64,000 nt of DNA from Ornithinibacillus massiliensis (GCF_018310345.1 NZ_JAGXBY010000009.1:53761-117760), one strand, 5' to 3'. Shown: positions 1 to 9,552, counted from the first letter of the stretch. Program-made: numbers and translations. Notes: generated by a model not told the origin, from the letters alone.

Positions 1-38
1 CAATTAAAATATCATTCGATTTATACAACCTAAAAAAG

Positions 39-98
39 TTGATAATCAATTCGAAATGCTATAAGATTGTAATGAGAATAAATTGAGAATGGATATCA
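39..98 (+). promoter_or_regulatory. Candidate suf promoter and Fur-like box
   Basis: TTGATA (39-44) and TAAGAT (62-67) are 17 bp apart and could be a sigma-A promoter for the suf operon. Just downstream, 84-98 reads TGAGAATGGATATCA, which matches 11 of 14 informative positions of the 7-1-7 Fur/PerR-type consensus TGATAATNATTATCA. Another TGAGAAT half-site lies at 73-79. Iron control of suf is plausible, but both elements are imperfect and the call is tentative. Confidence 0.35.
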
Positions 99-144
99 TT
101 ATTTATCATATCCAAATAAGATAACAATATATGGAGGTATCGAT

Positions 145-930
145 ATGGCAGGATCTACATTAGAAATTAAAAATCTTCATGTTTCAATTGAAGGTAAAGA
201 GATATTAAAAGGCGTTGATTTAACAATTAAAGGCGGAGAATTCCATGCAATAATGGGACCGAACGGAACAGGTAAATCAACTCTTGCATCTGCAATTATG
301 GGACATCCGAAGTATGAAATTACTGAAGGGTCAGTTCTATTAAATGGCGAAGACGTATTAGAAATGGAAGTAGATGAGCGTGCACGTGCAGGTCTATTTT
401 TAGCAATGCAATATCCTAGTGAAATTAGTGGTGTAACGACTTCTGATTTCTTGCGTTCTGCAATCAATGCTCGTCGAGAAGAAGGCGATGAAATTCCTTT
501 AATGAAATTCATTAAGGATCTAGATAAAGACCTTGATTTCCTAGAAATCGATCAAAGCATGGCAACAAGATACTTAAACGAAGGATTCTCTGGTGGAGAG
601 AAGAAGCGTAATGAAATCCTTCAATTAATGCAAATCAAGCCTGACATTGCAATTCTTGATGAAATTGACTCTGGTCTGGATATTGATGCATTGAAAGTAG
701 TTTCAAAGGGTATTAACAAAATGCGCGGCGAAAACTTCGGTTGCTTAATCATTACACACTACCAACGTCTATTAAATTATATTACTCCAGACTTTGTACA
801 CGTGATGATGCAAGGTCGCGTTGTGAAATCTGGTGGTCCTGAATTAGCTCAACGTCTAGAAGCAGAAGGATATGACTGGATTAAAGAAGAATTAGGTATC
901 GAAGACGAAACAGTTGGACAAAACGCTTAA
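145..930 (+). CDS. sufC: Fe-S cluster assembly ATPase SufC
   Basis: This is the cytosolic ABC-type ATPase of the SufBCD scaffold, which builds Fe-S clusters. Its 261 residues show a Walker A motif GPNGTGKST (38-46), the signature FSGGEKKRNE near 149-158, in which the usual SGGQ is SGGE as in SufC, and Walker B AILDEIDSGLD. There are no membrane segments, so it is not a transporter subunit. The start ATG has TGGAGGT nine bases upstream. It is the first gene of sufC-D-S-U-B, the order known in Bacillus. The 17-nt gap to sufD carries an AGGAGGGG ribosome site. Confidence 0.97.
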   Translation: MAGSTLEIKNLHVSIEGKEILKGVDLTIKGGEFHAIMGPNGTGKSTLASAIMGHPKYEITEGSVLLNGEDVLEMEVDERARAGLFLAMQYPSEISGVTTSDFLRSAINARREEGDEIPLMKFIKDLDKDLDFLEIDQSMATRYLNEGFSGGEKKRNEILQLMQIKPDIAILDEIDSGLDIDALKVVSKGINKMRGENFGCLIITHYQRLLNYITPDFVHVMMQGRVVKSGGPELAQRLEAEGYDWIKEELGIEDETVGQNA

Positions 931-947
931 TAGTTAGGAGGGGTAAT

Positions 948-2255
948 ATGACTGTAGACACAAAGCTACCTTATGATAAAAGTTATATTGAACAGTTTTC
1001 TAGCGAACGTAATGAACCTGTATGGATGAAAGAATTACGTGTCAATGCACTAGAACAAGCTGAATCGTTAGAATTACCAAAACCAGATAAAACAAAAATT
1101 GGTAATTGGAATTTCACTCGTTTCAAGCATGTCGCTACAGGTGAAACCATTTCTTCATTAACAGAATTACCTGCAGAAATTCAAGATTTCTTTGATGTGG
1201 ATAACTTACCAGAGAATCTTGTTATTCAACGTAATCATACTGTAGCTTTCGCTAAACTTAATGAAGACTTAATGAGTAAAGGTGTTATTTTCACTGATAT
1301 TTTCACGGCTTTAAAAGAGCATGAGGATTTAGTGAAACGGTATTACATGAAAGATGCCGTATCCATTGATGAACATAAATTAACTGCTTTACATGCAGCG
1401 TTAATGAATGGTGGAATCTTTGTATATGTTCCGAAGAACGTACAAATTGAAGAACCACTTCAAGCGGTATTCTGGCAAGAGGATCCAGAAGTAGCACTTG
1501 TAAACCATGTACTAGTAGTTGCAGATGAAAATAGTGAAGTAACGTATGTGGAAAACTATATTTCAAATAACAAAGAAGAAGCAACTGTAGCTAATATTGT
1601 AACGGAAGTAATTGCACTAGATAATGCGAAGATATCTTTCGGTGCGGTGGATAACTTTGCTGCAGGAACCACTACTTATATTAATCGTCGTGGTGTCGCT
1701 TACCGTCACGCAACTATCGACTGGGCTCTTGGCCAAATGAACGATGGTAATACTGTATCGGAGAATGTGACACACCTAATTGGTGATGGCTCCGTTTCCA
1801 ATGCAAATGCTGTAACAGTTGGACGTGGAAAACAGATTCAAAACTTTACTGCAAAAATTGCCCAATGGGGTAAAAATTCGGACGCACAAATCCTGCAACG
1901 CGGTGTTATGAAAGAAAGTGCAACTTCAATATTTAATGCAATTGGGAAAATTGAGCACGGTGCATCTGGTGCGAATAATGAGCAAACCTCTCGTGTCCTT
2001 ATGTTAAGTGAAAAAGCCCGTGGAGATGCTAACCCAATTCTACTTATTGATGAAGATGATGTAACAGCAGGACACGCCGCATCTGTAGGACGTGTTGATC
2101 CAATGCAATTGTATTACTTGATGAGCCGTGGTATTACACAAGAAGAAGCAGAGCGTTTAATTATTCATGGATTCTTAGATCCAGTAGTATCTCAATTACC
2201 TATTGCTGCAGTTAAGAAGCAATTGAAACAAGTAATTGAAAGGAAAGTTAACTAA
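948..2255 (+). CDS. sufD: Fe-S cluster assembly protein SufD
   Basis: SufD is the scaffold subunit that pairs with SufB in the SufBC2D complex. The 435-residue protein has the SufBD beta-helix core in its second half and the conserved C-terminal stretch GHAASVGRVDPMQLYYLMSR, which parallels the matching region of sufB downstream. Its N-terminal region is less conserved, as is normal for SufD. The last base of its stop codon is also the first base of the sufS start ATG at 2255, so the two genes are probably translationally coupled. Confidence 0.96.
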   Translation: MTVDTKLPYDKSYIEQFSSERNEPVWMKELRVNALEQAESLELPKPDKTKIGNWNFTRFKHVATGETISSLTELPAEIQDFFDVDNLPENLVIQRNHTVAFAKLNEDLMSKGVIFTDIFTALKEHEDLVKRYYMKDAVSIDEHKLTALHAALMNGGIFVYVPKNVQIEEPLQAVFWQEDPEVALVNHVLVVADENSEVTYVENYISNNKEEATVANIVTEVIALDNAKISFGAVDNFAAGTTTYINRRGVAYRHATIDWALGQMNDGNTVSENVTHLIGDGSVSNANAVTVGRGKQIQNFTAKIAQWGKNSDAQILQRGVMKESATSIFNAIGKIEHGASGANNEQTSRVLMLSEKARGDANPILLIDEDDVTAGHAASVGRVDPMQLYYLMSRGITQEEAERLIIHGFLDPVVSQLPIAAVKKQLKQVIERKVN

Positions 2256-3475
2256 TGGATATAAAAGCCATCAGACAAATGTTTCCGATTCTTGATCAGG
2301 AAGTCAATGGCCATCCATTAGTTTATCTGGATTCTTCTGCTACTTCTCAAAAGCCAATCTCTGTTATTGAAGCTGTTGAGAAGTACTATCGTTTTGATAA
2401 TGCTAATGTCCACCGAGGTGTTCATACGCTTGGTTCTCGTGCTACGGATCAATATGAAGGTGCACGAGAAAAGGTTCGGAGATTCATTAATGCAAGAAGT
2501 ACTGGAGAAATTATTTTTAATCGTGGTACTACTACTGGGATTAATTCAGTTGCCTTAAGCTATGGGCGAGCTAACTTAAAACCAGGTGATGAGATTCTAA
2601 TTACGCCTATGGAGCATCATAGTAATATTAATCCTTGGCAACAAGCAGCAAAAGCAACTGGAGCGACATTATCCTATGTTCCATTACAGGATGATGGTAC
2701 AGTAGCGTTAGAAGATTATCGGCAATTAATTACGGATAACACGAAGATTGTAGCAATTGCACATGTTTCCAATGTATTGGGTACAATAAACCCGATTAAA
2801 GAAATTGCTAAAATTGCGCATGAAAAGGGTGCTATTCTAGTAGTAGATGGTGCACAAGGTATTCCACATATGAAAGTGGATGTTCAAGATTTGGACTGTG
2901 ACTTCTATGCTTTTTCTGGACATAAAATGCTTGCACCAACTGGTATTGGTGTACTTTATGGAAAAAGAGAGTTATTAGAAGAAATGGAACCAGTTGAATT
3001 TGGAGGCGAAATGATTGATTTTGTTTCCCTCCAAGATTCCACTTGGAAAGAGCTTCCTTGGAAATTTGAAGGTGGTACACCAATTATTGGCGGTGCTATT
3101 GGTCTAGCTACTGCGATCGACTTTTTAGAAGAAGTAGGCATGGATAATATATTAGCACATGAGCAAAAGTTAGCGGATTATGTCATGGACCGATTACGTA
3201 CTGTTGAAGGAATTAAAGTATATGGACCAGAACACCGAGCTGCTCTTGTAACATTTAATCTTGGAGATGTTCATCCACATGATGTAGCAACTGCATTAGA
3301 TTCCTTTGGTATTGCTGTTCGAGCGGGACATCATTGTGCCCAACCATTAATGAAGTGGTTAAATGTTACAGCAACAGCAAGAGCAAGCTTTTATCTATAT
3401 AATACCGAAGAAGATGTAGAAAAATTAGTAGACGGACTCTTGAAGACGAAGGAGTTTTTCGGTCATGTCTTTTAA
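2255..3475 (+). CDS. sufS: Cysteine desulfurase SufS
   Basis: This PLP-dependent cysteine desulfurase removes sulfur from cysteine and passes it to SufU. At 406 residues it has the normal class V aminotransferase length. The PLP lysine lies in SGHKMLAPTG (about residue 224), and the persulfide-carrying cysteine lies in RAGHHCAQPLM (about residue 361). The N-terminal substrate-binding stretch (VYLDSSATSQKP) is also typical. The gene overlaps sufU by 11 nt, which fits tight coupling of donor and acceptor. Confidence 0.97.
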   Translation: MDIKAIRQMFPILDQEVNGHPLVYLDSSATSQKPISVIEAVEKYYRFDNANVHRGVHTLGSRATDQYEGAREKVRRFINARSTGEIIFNRGTTTGINSVALSYGRANLKPGDEILITPMEHHSNINPWQQAAKATGATLSYVPLQDDGTVALEDYRQLITDNTKIVAIAHVSNVLGTINPIKEIAKIAHEKGAILVVDGAQGIPHMKVDVQDLDCDFYAFSGHKMLAPTGIGVLYGKRELLEEMEPVEFGGEMIDFVSLQDSTWKELPWKFEGGTPIIGGAIGLATAIDFLEEVGMDNILAHEQKLADYVMDRLRTVEGIKVYGPEHRAALVTFNLGDVHPHDVATALDSFGIAVRAGHHCAQPLMKWLNVTATARASFYLYNTEEDVEKLVDGLLKTKEFFGHVF

Positions 3476-3899
3476 CAATTTGGAAACACTGTACAGACAA
3501 GTCATCATGGATCATTATAAAAATCCAAGAAACCGAGGAGAACTCGAGGGTGATGCACTAACGGTGGATATGAACAACCCTACTTGTGGAGATCGAATTC
3601 AACTTCAGCTTCAAGTAGAAGATGGAATCGTAATGGACGCGATGTTCCAAGGAGAAGGGTGTTCCATCAGTATGTCCTCTGCATCGATGATGACACAAGT
3701 AATTAAAGGAAAGAAAGTATCTGAAGCATTGGCAATGTCTAAGCTCTTTTCTGACATGATGCTTGGGGAAGAAATTGAGTCGGATTTGGACTTAGGAGAT
3801 GCACAGGCACTTAGCGGTGTATCACAGTTCCCAGCCCGAATTAAATGTGCAACCCTAGCATGGAAAGCAATGGAAAAAGGAGTTCATGAAAAAGACTAG
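3465..3899 (+). CDS. sufU: Zinc-type sulfurtransferase SufU
   Basis: SufU accepts sulfur from SufS in Gram-positive bacteria. The 144-residue protein keeps three cysteines in TCGDRI, GEGCSIS and IKCATLAW, and the Asp next to the first, which together form the zinc site known for Bacillus SufU. The gene overlaps the end of sufS and is followed after 32 nt by sufB with a strong AAGGAGG site. The zinc ligand set and the pairing with SufS favour a sulfur-transfer role over an IscU-like scaffold. Confidence 0.95.
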   Translation: MSFNNLETLYRQVIMDHYKNPRNRGELEGDALTVDMNNPTCGDRIQLQLQVEDGIVMDAMFQGEGCSISMSSASMMTQVIKGKKVSEALAMSKLFSDMMLGEEIESDLDLGDAQALSGVSQFPARIKCATLAWKAMEKGVHEKD

Positions 3900-3931
3900 C
3901 ATTACGTACGATACTATAAGGAGGGTTTATA

Positions 3932-5329
3932 ATGGCAAAGAAAGCGCCTGAAATAGAAGAGTATAAATATGGCTTTCGTGATAAAGACGTTTCCATTTTC
4001 CGTACAGAACGTGGTTTAACACGAAGAGTCGTGGAAGAAATTTCTAAAATGAAAGAAGAACCTGAATGGATGCTAGATTATCGCCTAAAAGCATTAGAGC
4101 ATTTCTATGAGCGTCCAATGCCACAATGGGGTGGAGATCTATCAGGACTTGATTTCGATGAGATTGTTTATTATGTAAAGCCATCTGAAAAACAAGGTAG
4201 AACTTGGGATGAGGTACCTGCTGAAATCAAGCAAACATTCGACCGTTTAGGTATACCAGAAGCAGAGCAAAAATACTTGGCAGGGGTGTCTGCTCAATAT
4301 GAGTCAGAAGTTGTATACCATAGCTTAAAAGAGGACTTAGAAGAGTTAGGAATTGTATTTAAAGATACAGATACGGCTCTTAAAGAAAACGAAGAGTTAT
4401 TTAAGGAGTACTTTGGTACCGTAATTCCTTATTCTGATAATAAATTTGCAGCGTTAAACTCTGCAGTATGGTCTGGTGGATCATTTATTTATGTTCCAAA
4501 AGGTGTAAAAACAAATACGCCACTTCAAGCATATTTCCGTATTAACTCTGAAAATATGGGACAGTTTGAAAGAACATTAATTATCGTGGATGAAGGTGCA
4601 TCTGTTCATTATGTAGAAGGATGTACAGCTCCAGTGTATACAACCAACTCACTTCATAGTGCGGTTGTTGAAATTATTGTTAAGAAAGATGCGTATTGCC
4701 GTTATACAACCATCCAAAACTGGGCAAATAACGTGTATAATCTAGTTACAAAGCGTGCTGTTTGCGACGCTAATGCAACTATGGAATGGATTGATGGTAA
4801 TATCGGTTCCAAATTAACGATGAAATATCCTGCAGTTCTTCTTAAAGGTGAAGGGGCTCGTGGTAACACGATTTCTATTGCTATTGCAGGTAAAGGGCAA
4901 GTACAAGATGCAGGTGCAAAAATGCATCATTTAGCACCAAACACATCTTCTACAATTGTGTCGAAGTCATTCTCTAAGCAAGGTGGTAAAGTATCTTACC
5001 GTGGTATCGTTCACTTTGGACGTAAAGCAGATGGTGCACGTGCGAATATTGAGTGTGATACCCTTATCCTTGATAATGAATCAACTTCAGATACGATTCC
5101 TTACAATGAGATTTTAAATGATAATATCTCACTTGAACACGAAGCAAAAGTTTCTAAAGTATCGGAAGAACAACTATTCTACTTAATGAGTAGAGGTTTA
5201 ACCGAGGAAGAAGCTACTGAAATGATCGTAATGGGCTTCATTGAACCATTTACAAAAGAACTTCCAATGGAATATGCGGTAGAAATGAACCGTTTAATTA
5301 AATTCGAGATGGAAGGCTCAATCGGTTAA
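3932..5329 (+). CDS. sufB: Fe-S cluster assembly protein SufB
   Basis: SufB is the main scaffold subunit on which the cluster is built. The 465-residue protein has the family landmarks: an N-terminal stretch KYGFRDKDVSIF, the core VEGCTAPVYTTNSLHSAVVE, and the C-terminal EEQLFYLMSRGLTEEEATEM segment shared with SufD. It is the last gene of sufCDSUB. A strong hairpin-plus-T terminator follows about 95 nt after its stop. Confidence 0.97.
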   Translation: MAKKAPEIEEYKYGFRDKDVSIFRTERGLTRRVVEEISKMKEEPEWMLDYRLKALEHFYERPMPQWGGDLSGLDFDEIVYYVKPSEKQGRTWDEVPAEIKQTFDRLGIPEAEQKYLAGVSAQYESEVVYHSLKEDLEELGIVFKDTDTALKENEELFKEYFGTVIPYSDNKFAALNSAVWSGGSFIYVPKGVKTNTPLQAYFRINSENMGQFERTLIIVDEGASVHYVEGCTAPVYTTNSLHSAVVEIIVKKDAYCRYTTIQNWANNVYNLVTKRAVCDANATMEWIDGNIGSKLTMKYPAVLLKGEGARGNTISIAIAGKGQVQDAGAKMHHLAPNTSSTIVSKSFSKQGGKVSYRGIVHFGRKADGARANIECDTLILDNESTSDTIPYNEILNDNISLEHEAKVSKVSEEQLFYLMSRGLTEEEATEMIVMGFIEPFTKELPMEYAVEMNRLIKFEMEGSIG

Positions 5330-5424
5330 TACCTTTAAAATATTTATGTAGTGCTGTTTAAGGCAGTAATTACTAACAATTCGGTTGTGCCTGCTTTGTG
5401 CCGACCTTGAAATTATCTTTGCGT

Positions 5425-5463
5425 ATAGAAGACGAACGATATAAGTTCGTCTTCTATTTTTCT
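5425..5463 (+). terminator. Terminator of the suf operon
   Basis: ATAGAAGACGAAC (5425-5437) pairs perfectly with GTTCGTCTTCTAT (5445-5457) and is followed by TTTTTCT. The rest of the 295-nt gap to the next gene (5330-5424 and 5464-5624) shows no gene or recognisable regulatory element. Confidence 0.9.
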
Positions 5464-5624
5464 ATATGAAGCTACATGTTCGTAATCATAAGATAATCTG
5501 CTGCATCCAATTGCACCTGACCGTTATTCAATCGTAAAGATTTCATTAAATAGTTCGGTAGGAATCTTTACAAAACAATGCTAAAATGAACATTATAGAG
5601 GAATAAAGGACAGAGGTTTTTAAT

Positions 5625-6443
5625 TTGGTATTTTTAATTTGTATAATAGTTGGCATTTTAACAGCATTTGTTGGTAGTCTAGTTGGGCTTGGTGGTGGTG
5701 TAATATTAATCCCAATTCTCATCCTGCTTTACCAGTTTGTATCAGGATTTGAATGGGCAACACCACAGGCAATAGTTGGTATTTCTTTAATCACAATGAT
5801 ATTTACTTCTTTAGCGTCGACACTTGCTTATCTGAAAGATGGTAGAGTAGATTATAAAACCGGATTACTTTTCTTATTCGGAAGTATTCCAGGTAGTATA
5901 TTAGGATCTTGGCTGAATCAATTTATGGAGACTGAAGCATTTTTATTGTATTTTGGCGTATTAGTGATAGGGATTTCCATGTTGTTTTTTATAAAGCAAC
6001 AGCCACACAATAGAACGGTATCCAATGGCAAGAATCAACGGACATTTCATGTTGATGGAAAGGTTTATCACTATACTGTTTCTACTTGGTTTGCTTTTTT
6101 CCTTTCTTTAATTGTTGGTACATTGTCTGGATTGTTTGGAATAGGTGGGGGATCGATTATGGTCCCAGCGATGATTTTACTATTCGGATTTCCAGTACAC
6201 ATCGCAACAGCTACATCAATGTTTATGATCTTTTTTGTAAGTATTATTGGTGCTACGACACATATTGCTCTCGGGCATATTGTCTGGGAATATGTACTAT
6301 TCTTCATCCCTGGAGCATGGATTGGTGGCAAGCTGGGGGCTAAGGTAAGCCAAATATTAAAAGGTAAGACATTGGAGTGGATTTTAAGAATAACATTAGT
6401 GCTAATTGGTATACGCATGATTATAAATGGGTTAACAGGTTAA
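5625..6443 (+). CDS. TSUP-family (TauE/SafE) membrane transporter, YunE-like
   Basis: This is a polytopic membrane protein of 272 residues with about eight hydrophobic segments. It has the duplicated glycine-rich motif of the TSUP/TauE-SafE family: GSLVGLGGGVILIP near the N-terminus and GTLSGLFGIGGGSIMVPAM in the middle. Family members export or import sulfite, sulfoacetate or related organosulfur anions; the substrate here is unknown. The start is TTG with AGAGG eight bases upstream. It heads a yunE-yunD-yunC order, and yunD follows 11 nt after its stop codon. Confidence 0.88.
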   Translation: MVFLICIIVGILTAFVGSLVGLGGGVILIPILILLYQFVSGFEWATPQAIVGISLITMIFTSLASTLAYLKDGRVDYKTGLLFLFGSIPGSILGSWLNQFMETEAFLLYFGVLVIGISMLFFIKQQPHNRTVSNGKNQRTFHVDGKVYHYTVSTWFAFFLSLIVGTLSGLFGIGGGSIMVPAMILLFGFPVHIATATSMFMIFFVSIIGATTHIALGHIVWEYVLFFIPGAWIGGKLGAKVSQILKGKTLEWILRITLVLIGIRMIINGLTG

Positions 6444-6454
6444 GGAGATTTTTT

Positions 6455-7846
6455 ATGCAAGAGAATTTATATTTCTATTACACAAATGACTTACATAGTA
6501 ATTTTGAACAGTGGCCTAGAGTTGCAACCTTTATGAAGGAAGCAAAAGCAAAAAGAGAAAGAAATAATGAATCATATTGGCTAGTGGATATTGGAGATCA
6601 TGTGGATAGGGTCCATCCGATTTCGGAAGCGTTATTGGGGAAAGGAAATGTATCATTATTAAATGATCTTGGTTATGATTTGGTAACAATTGGTAACAAT
6701 GAGGGGATAACATTTGGGCATGAGGAGTTGTTTCATCTGTATGATGACGCAACTTTTCCTGTTGTTTGTGCTAATTTAGAGAGTTTACAAAACCAATTAC
6801 CAGATTGGCTTCAATCCACCGCAATTATAAAAAGCCTACACGGTGTGAGGATAGGTGTGATAGGGCTTACGGCACCTTTTAATGATTATTATGAGTTATT
6901 AGGATGGCATGTTTCTGACCCATATGACGTGTTAGAGACTATGGTTCATGTGCTGAAAGAAAAGACAGATATAATTGTGTTATTGTCACACTTAGGTATT
7001 AGTGAGGATCAAGAAATCGCTAGAAGATTTCCGGATATTGATGTCATCATGGGCGGCCATACGCATCATCTGCTCCGTACTGGTGAGGCGGTTAATCAAG
7101 CAATAATTACGGCAGCAGGGAAACATTGTCATTATATCGGTGAGGTAATGTTGACCTGGGATCATGAGCAGCAAAAGCTTATTAACAAGCAAGCCCATAC
7201 AACCGATATTTCGGAATTCTCTATTGATAAAGCTACAAAAGAGACATTAGATAATCTACAAGCACGAGCAGATCGGATTCTAGATGAAAAAGTGGTTGAA
7301 CTTACAGAATCTATTGAGGTTAACTGGTATCAGCAGTCAGAAATTATGCAGCTTCTAACGAATAAAATTAGGAACATAACGGAAGCCGATTGTGCGATGT
7401 TTAATACTGGATTATTATTAGAAGGTTTTCCAAAGGGTGAAATAACACTTGGAGATATTCATCGAGTATGCCCGCATCCCATTAATCCTTGTATAGTAGA
7501 ACTTACTGGTGCTGAGCTGCTTGAAGTTGTTCGAGCATCCCTTACAAGAGAGTTTATGGAGTTTCCCTTAAAAGGGTTTGGCTTCCGGGGGAAAGTATTA
7601 GGAAGAATGGTTTTCTCAGGGATAGAGGTTGAGACGGCCTTTCATCAGAATGGACAGGAATATGTAGTCCAAGTGCTTATGGGAGAGGAACCAGTCGATA
7701 TTGAACGTAACTTTAGTGTGGTAGTAGCTGATACCTTTACATTTGGTCGATTATTACCTGAAGTTGCGAAATCAGATAAGAAATCCTATATGCTACCAAA
7801 GTTTATGAGAGATTATCTAAGAGACACGCTTATGGAGCATTTTTGA
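6455..7846 (+). CDS. yunD: Bifunctional metallophosphatase/5'-nucleotidase, YunD-like
   Basis: A 463-residue two-domain protein. The N-terminal calcineurin-like metallophosphatase domain shows NDLHS (D and H metal ligands), GDHVDR, GNNEG and GGHTHH. The C-terminal half resembles the 5'-nucleotidase substrate domain. There is no signal peptide, so it is predicted cytosolic, unlike secreted UshA-type nucleotidases. The ATG at 6455 is chosen because AAGGAG lies just upstream and upstream codons overlap the transporter gene. Family substrates include nucleotides or nucleotide sugars; the precise one cannot be read from sequence. Confidence 0.9.
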   Translation: MQENLYFYYTNDLHSNFEQWPRVATFMKEAKAKRERNNESYWLVDIGDHVDRVHPISEALLGKGNVSLLNDLGYDLVTIGNNEGITFGHEELFHLYDDATFPVVCANLESLQNQLPDWLQSTAIIKSLHGVRIGVIGLTAPFNDYYELLGWHVSDPYDVLETMVHVLKEKTDIIVLLSHLGISEDQEIARRFPDIDVIMGGHTHHLLRTGEAVNQAIITAAGKHCHYIGEVMLTWDHEQQKLINKQAHTTDISEFSIDKATKETLDNLQARADRILDEKVVELTESIEVNWYQQSEIMQLLTNKIRNITEADCAMFNTGLLLEGFPKGEITLGDIHRVCPHPINPCIVELTGAELLEVVRASLTREFMEFPLKGFGFRGKVLGRMVFSGIEVETAFHQNGQEYVVQVLMGEEPVDIERNFSVVVADTFTFGRLLPEVAKSDKKSYMLPKFMRDYLRDTLMEHF

Positions 7847-7949
7847 TAGTTAAACCGGGTTTGGGCTCATATGCTCCGGGGTTAAAGTCGTGACACATGA
7901 CCTCCTATTTGCATAGTAATATATGGAGCATGCAAAGGAGGCGTCATGG

Positions 7950-8255
7950 ATGATTACGATAAATCCTCTTGAAGTAAACGGCATTATGTTCACTGCAATT
8001 AAGGTGGAACTTCCTAAAACAAATCTGTTAATGATAACCAATGAAATTGGGTATATCATGTGTGGGGCACTGGATGTAGATTTATTAAGTGAAAAATTAA
8101 AAGATCGTCAAGTGATTGCTGCAAGAGCAGTAGGAGTACGTACCATTGAAGATTTATTAGAGGCTCCTCTTGAAAAAGTTACCGAAGCTTCAAAAGAGCA
8201 ATTTGGCTGGAAAGTAGGAATGAGTGGAAAAGAAGCCTTAAAACGAATAGCGTAA
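7950..8255 (+). CDS. yunC: DUF1805 protein, YunC-like
   Basis: A 101-residue protein of the DUF1805/YunC family, of unknown function. Family landmarks are LPKTNLLMITNEIGYIMCG and the C-terminal GWKVGMSGKEAL. The ATG at 7950 is favoured because AAAGGAGG ends seven bases upstream; an in-frame ATG at 7923 has no ribosome site. It lies 103 nt after yunD, and a terminator overlaps its stop region. Its neighbours match the B. subtilis yun region. Confidence 0.87.
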   Translation: MITINPLEVNGIMFTAIKVELPKTNLLMITNEIGYIMCGALDVDLLSEKLKDRQVIAARAVGVRTIEDLLEAPLEKVTEASKEQFGWKVGMSGKEALKRIA

Positions 8256-8284
8256 AATGTCTCCGTTGTGAGGCATTTTTTTTT
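8254..8284 (+). terminator. Terminator after yunC
   Basis: AAAATGTCTC (8254-8263) pairs with GAGGCATTTT (8270-8279) with one G-U pair, followed by a run of T. Confidence 0.85.
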
Positions 8285-8416
8285 AGTAAAATATCTAGGA
8301 AACTGCAGACAGATGTTCATTCTTAAGATAGCTTTTTCAAAGCAGATTTGATACTATATGGTTATAATAATGTCGAAAAATGCCGCTTTTACCAAAGGCT
8401 GGTTAGGAGTACATGA

Positions 8417-9499
8417 ATGAGATTAGTCGCTACAGCATCAGCTCAACCAGGAGATATTCTGGGACAAACGATATATCGTGATAATGGTACCATTTTACTC
8501 CATAATGGAGTCCCACTTACAAAGAGGCTTATTGAGCGGTTAGGGGAACAAGGAATAACATATGTTTATATTGAAGATGAAAGAACAAAAGATATTGTGA
8601 TTGAGCCAGTGATATCGGAACGACTTCGACAGGATGCTACATCTTCTATGAAAAGGCTTTTTGGTAGTATTCAAGCACATAAACTAAACAAAAATTCCTC
8701 TGTGTTAGATGAAGAGGGGAAGAATCTAACGGATATAATTGGTAGAATAATGGCTGAAATAGATAGTCATGATGAATCGATTACACTGTTAACGGATATT
8801 TATCTAACGGATGACTATGTTTTCCAACATTCTTTAAATGTTACTATCTATTCCTTAGCAATTGGTGCTGAGTTAAAGTTAAATGCAAAAGAGTTAAGTG
8901 AACTTGGTAAAGGGGCAATGCTTCACGATATTGGAAAGGTGTTCATTGATCCTGATATTGTCCAAAAGCCAGAACGACTTACAGATGAAGAGTTTGCCAT
9001 CATGAAAACCCATACTACGCTAGGGTATGAGCTATTAAGAAAGAATTATAATTATTCCGCTGTTGTGGCACATTGTGCATACCAGCACCATGAAAGAATA
9101 GATGGTAGTGGATATCCACGTGGATTAAAAGGCAATGAAATTCATTTGTTTGCACAAATTATTGGTGCAGCAGATGTCTTTGATGCAGTTACAAGTAATC
9201 GAGTATATCGAAAGGCCATGCTTCCTCATGAGGGGCTTGAGCTCCTATACAGTAGTGCCATTAATCAATTCGATATTCGAATTATTGAGGCCTTCAAAAA
9301 CAGTGTAGCTGTTTATCCTAATGGAATTTCAGTTGAATTAAATGATAAACGACAAGGTGTTGTTGTTCATCAGAACAAACATATTTGTGATCGACCTGTC
9401 ATTAGAATTCTGAAAGAAGAGGAGCGAGAGGTTGAACCTTACACGATTGATTTATCGAAGCTACTGAATGTTATGATTACCAAATGTAACCTGGTCTAA
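8417..9499 (+). CDS. HD-GYP domain c-di-GMP phosphodiesterase
   Basis: A 360-residue cytosolic protein predicted to break down cyclic di-GMP. The N-terminal ~100 residues resemble the small domain often found ahead of HD-GYP modules. The HD-GYP core has the HDIGK metal motif (His170-Asp171) and an intact HHERIDGSGYPRGLKG motif including the GYP triplet, so it should be active. The ATG at 8417 sits six bases after AGGAGT; another ATG at 8413 is out of frame. It lies between yunC and yunB and appears to be an addition compared with the B. subtilis order I recall. Confidence 0.92.
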   Translation: MRLVATASAQPGDILGQTIYRDNGTILLHNGVPLTKRLIERLGEQGITYVYIEDERTKDIVIEPVISERLRQDATSSMKRLFGSIQAHKLNKNSSVLDEEGKNLTDIIGRIMAEIDSHDESITLLTDIYLTDDYVFQHSLNVTIYSLAIGAELKLNAKELSELGKGAMLHDIGKVFIDPDIVQKPERLTDEEFAIMKTHTTLGYELLRKNYNYSAVVAHCAYQHHERIDGSGYPRGLKGNEIHLFAQIIGAADVFDAVTSNRVYRKAMLPHEGLELLYSSAINQFDIRIIEAFKNSVAVYPNGISVELNDKRQGVVVHQNKHICDRPVIRILKEEEREVEPYTIDLSKLLNVMITKCNLV

Positions 9500-9510
9500 A
9501 ATTTTTGTCC

Positions 9511-9552
9511 TACCCTCCTTAGAACAAGCATAGATTTGTACTGAGGAGGTAT
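9511..9552 (+). other. Hairpin that includes the yunB ribosome site
   Basis: TACCCTCCTTAG (9511-9522) can pair with CTGAGGAGGTA (9541-9551), with one bulged C and one G-U pair. The right arm contains the AGGAGG ribosome site of yunB, and ATTTTT follows. It may limit yunB translation or act as a weak terminator for the gene upstream. The sequence alone does not decide between these. Confidence 0.5.
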
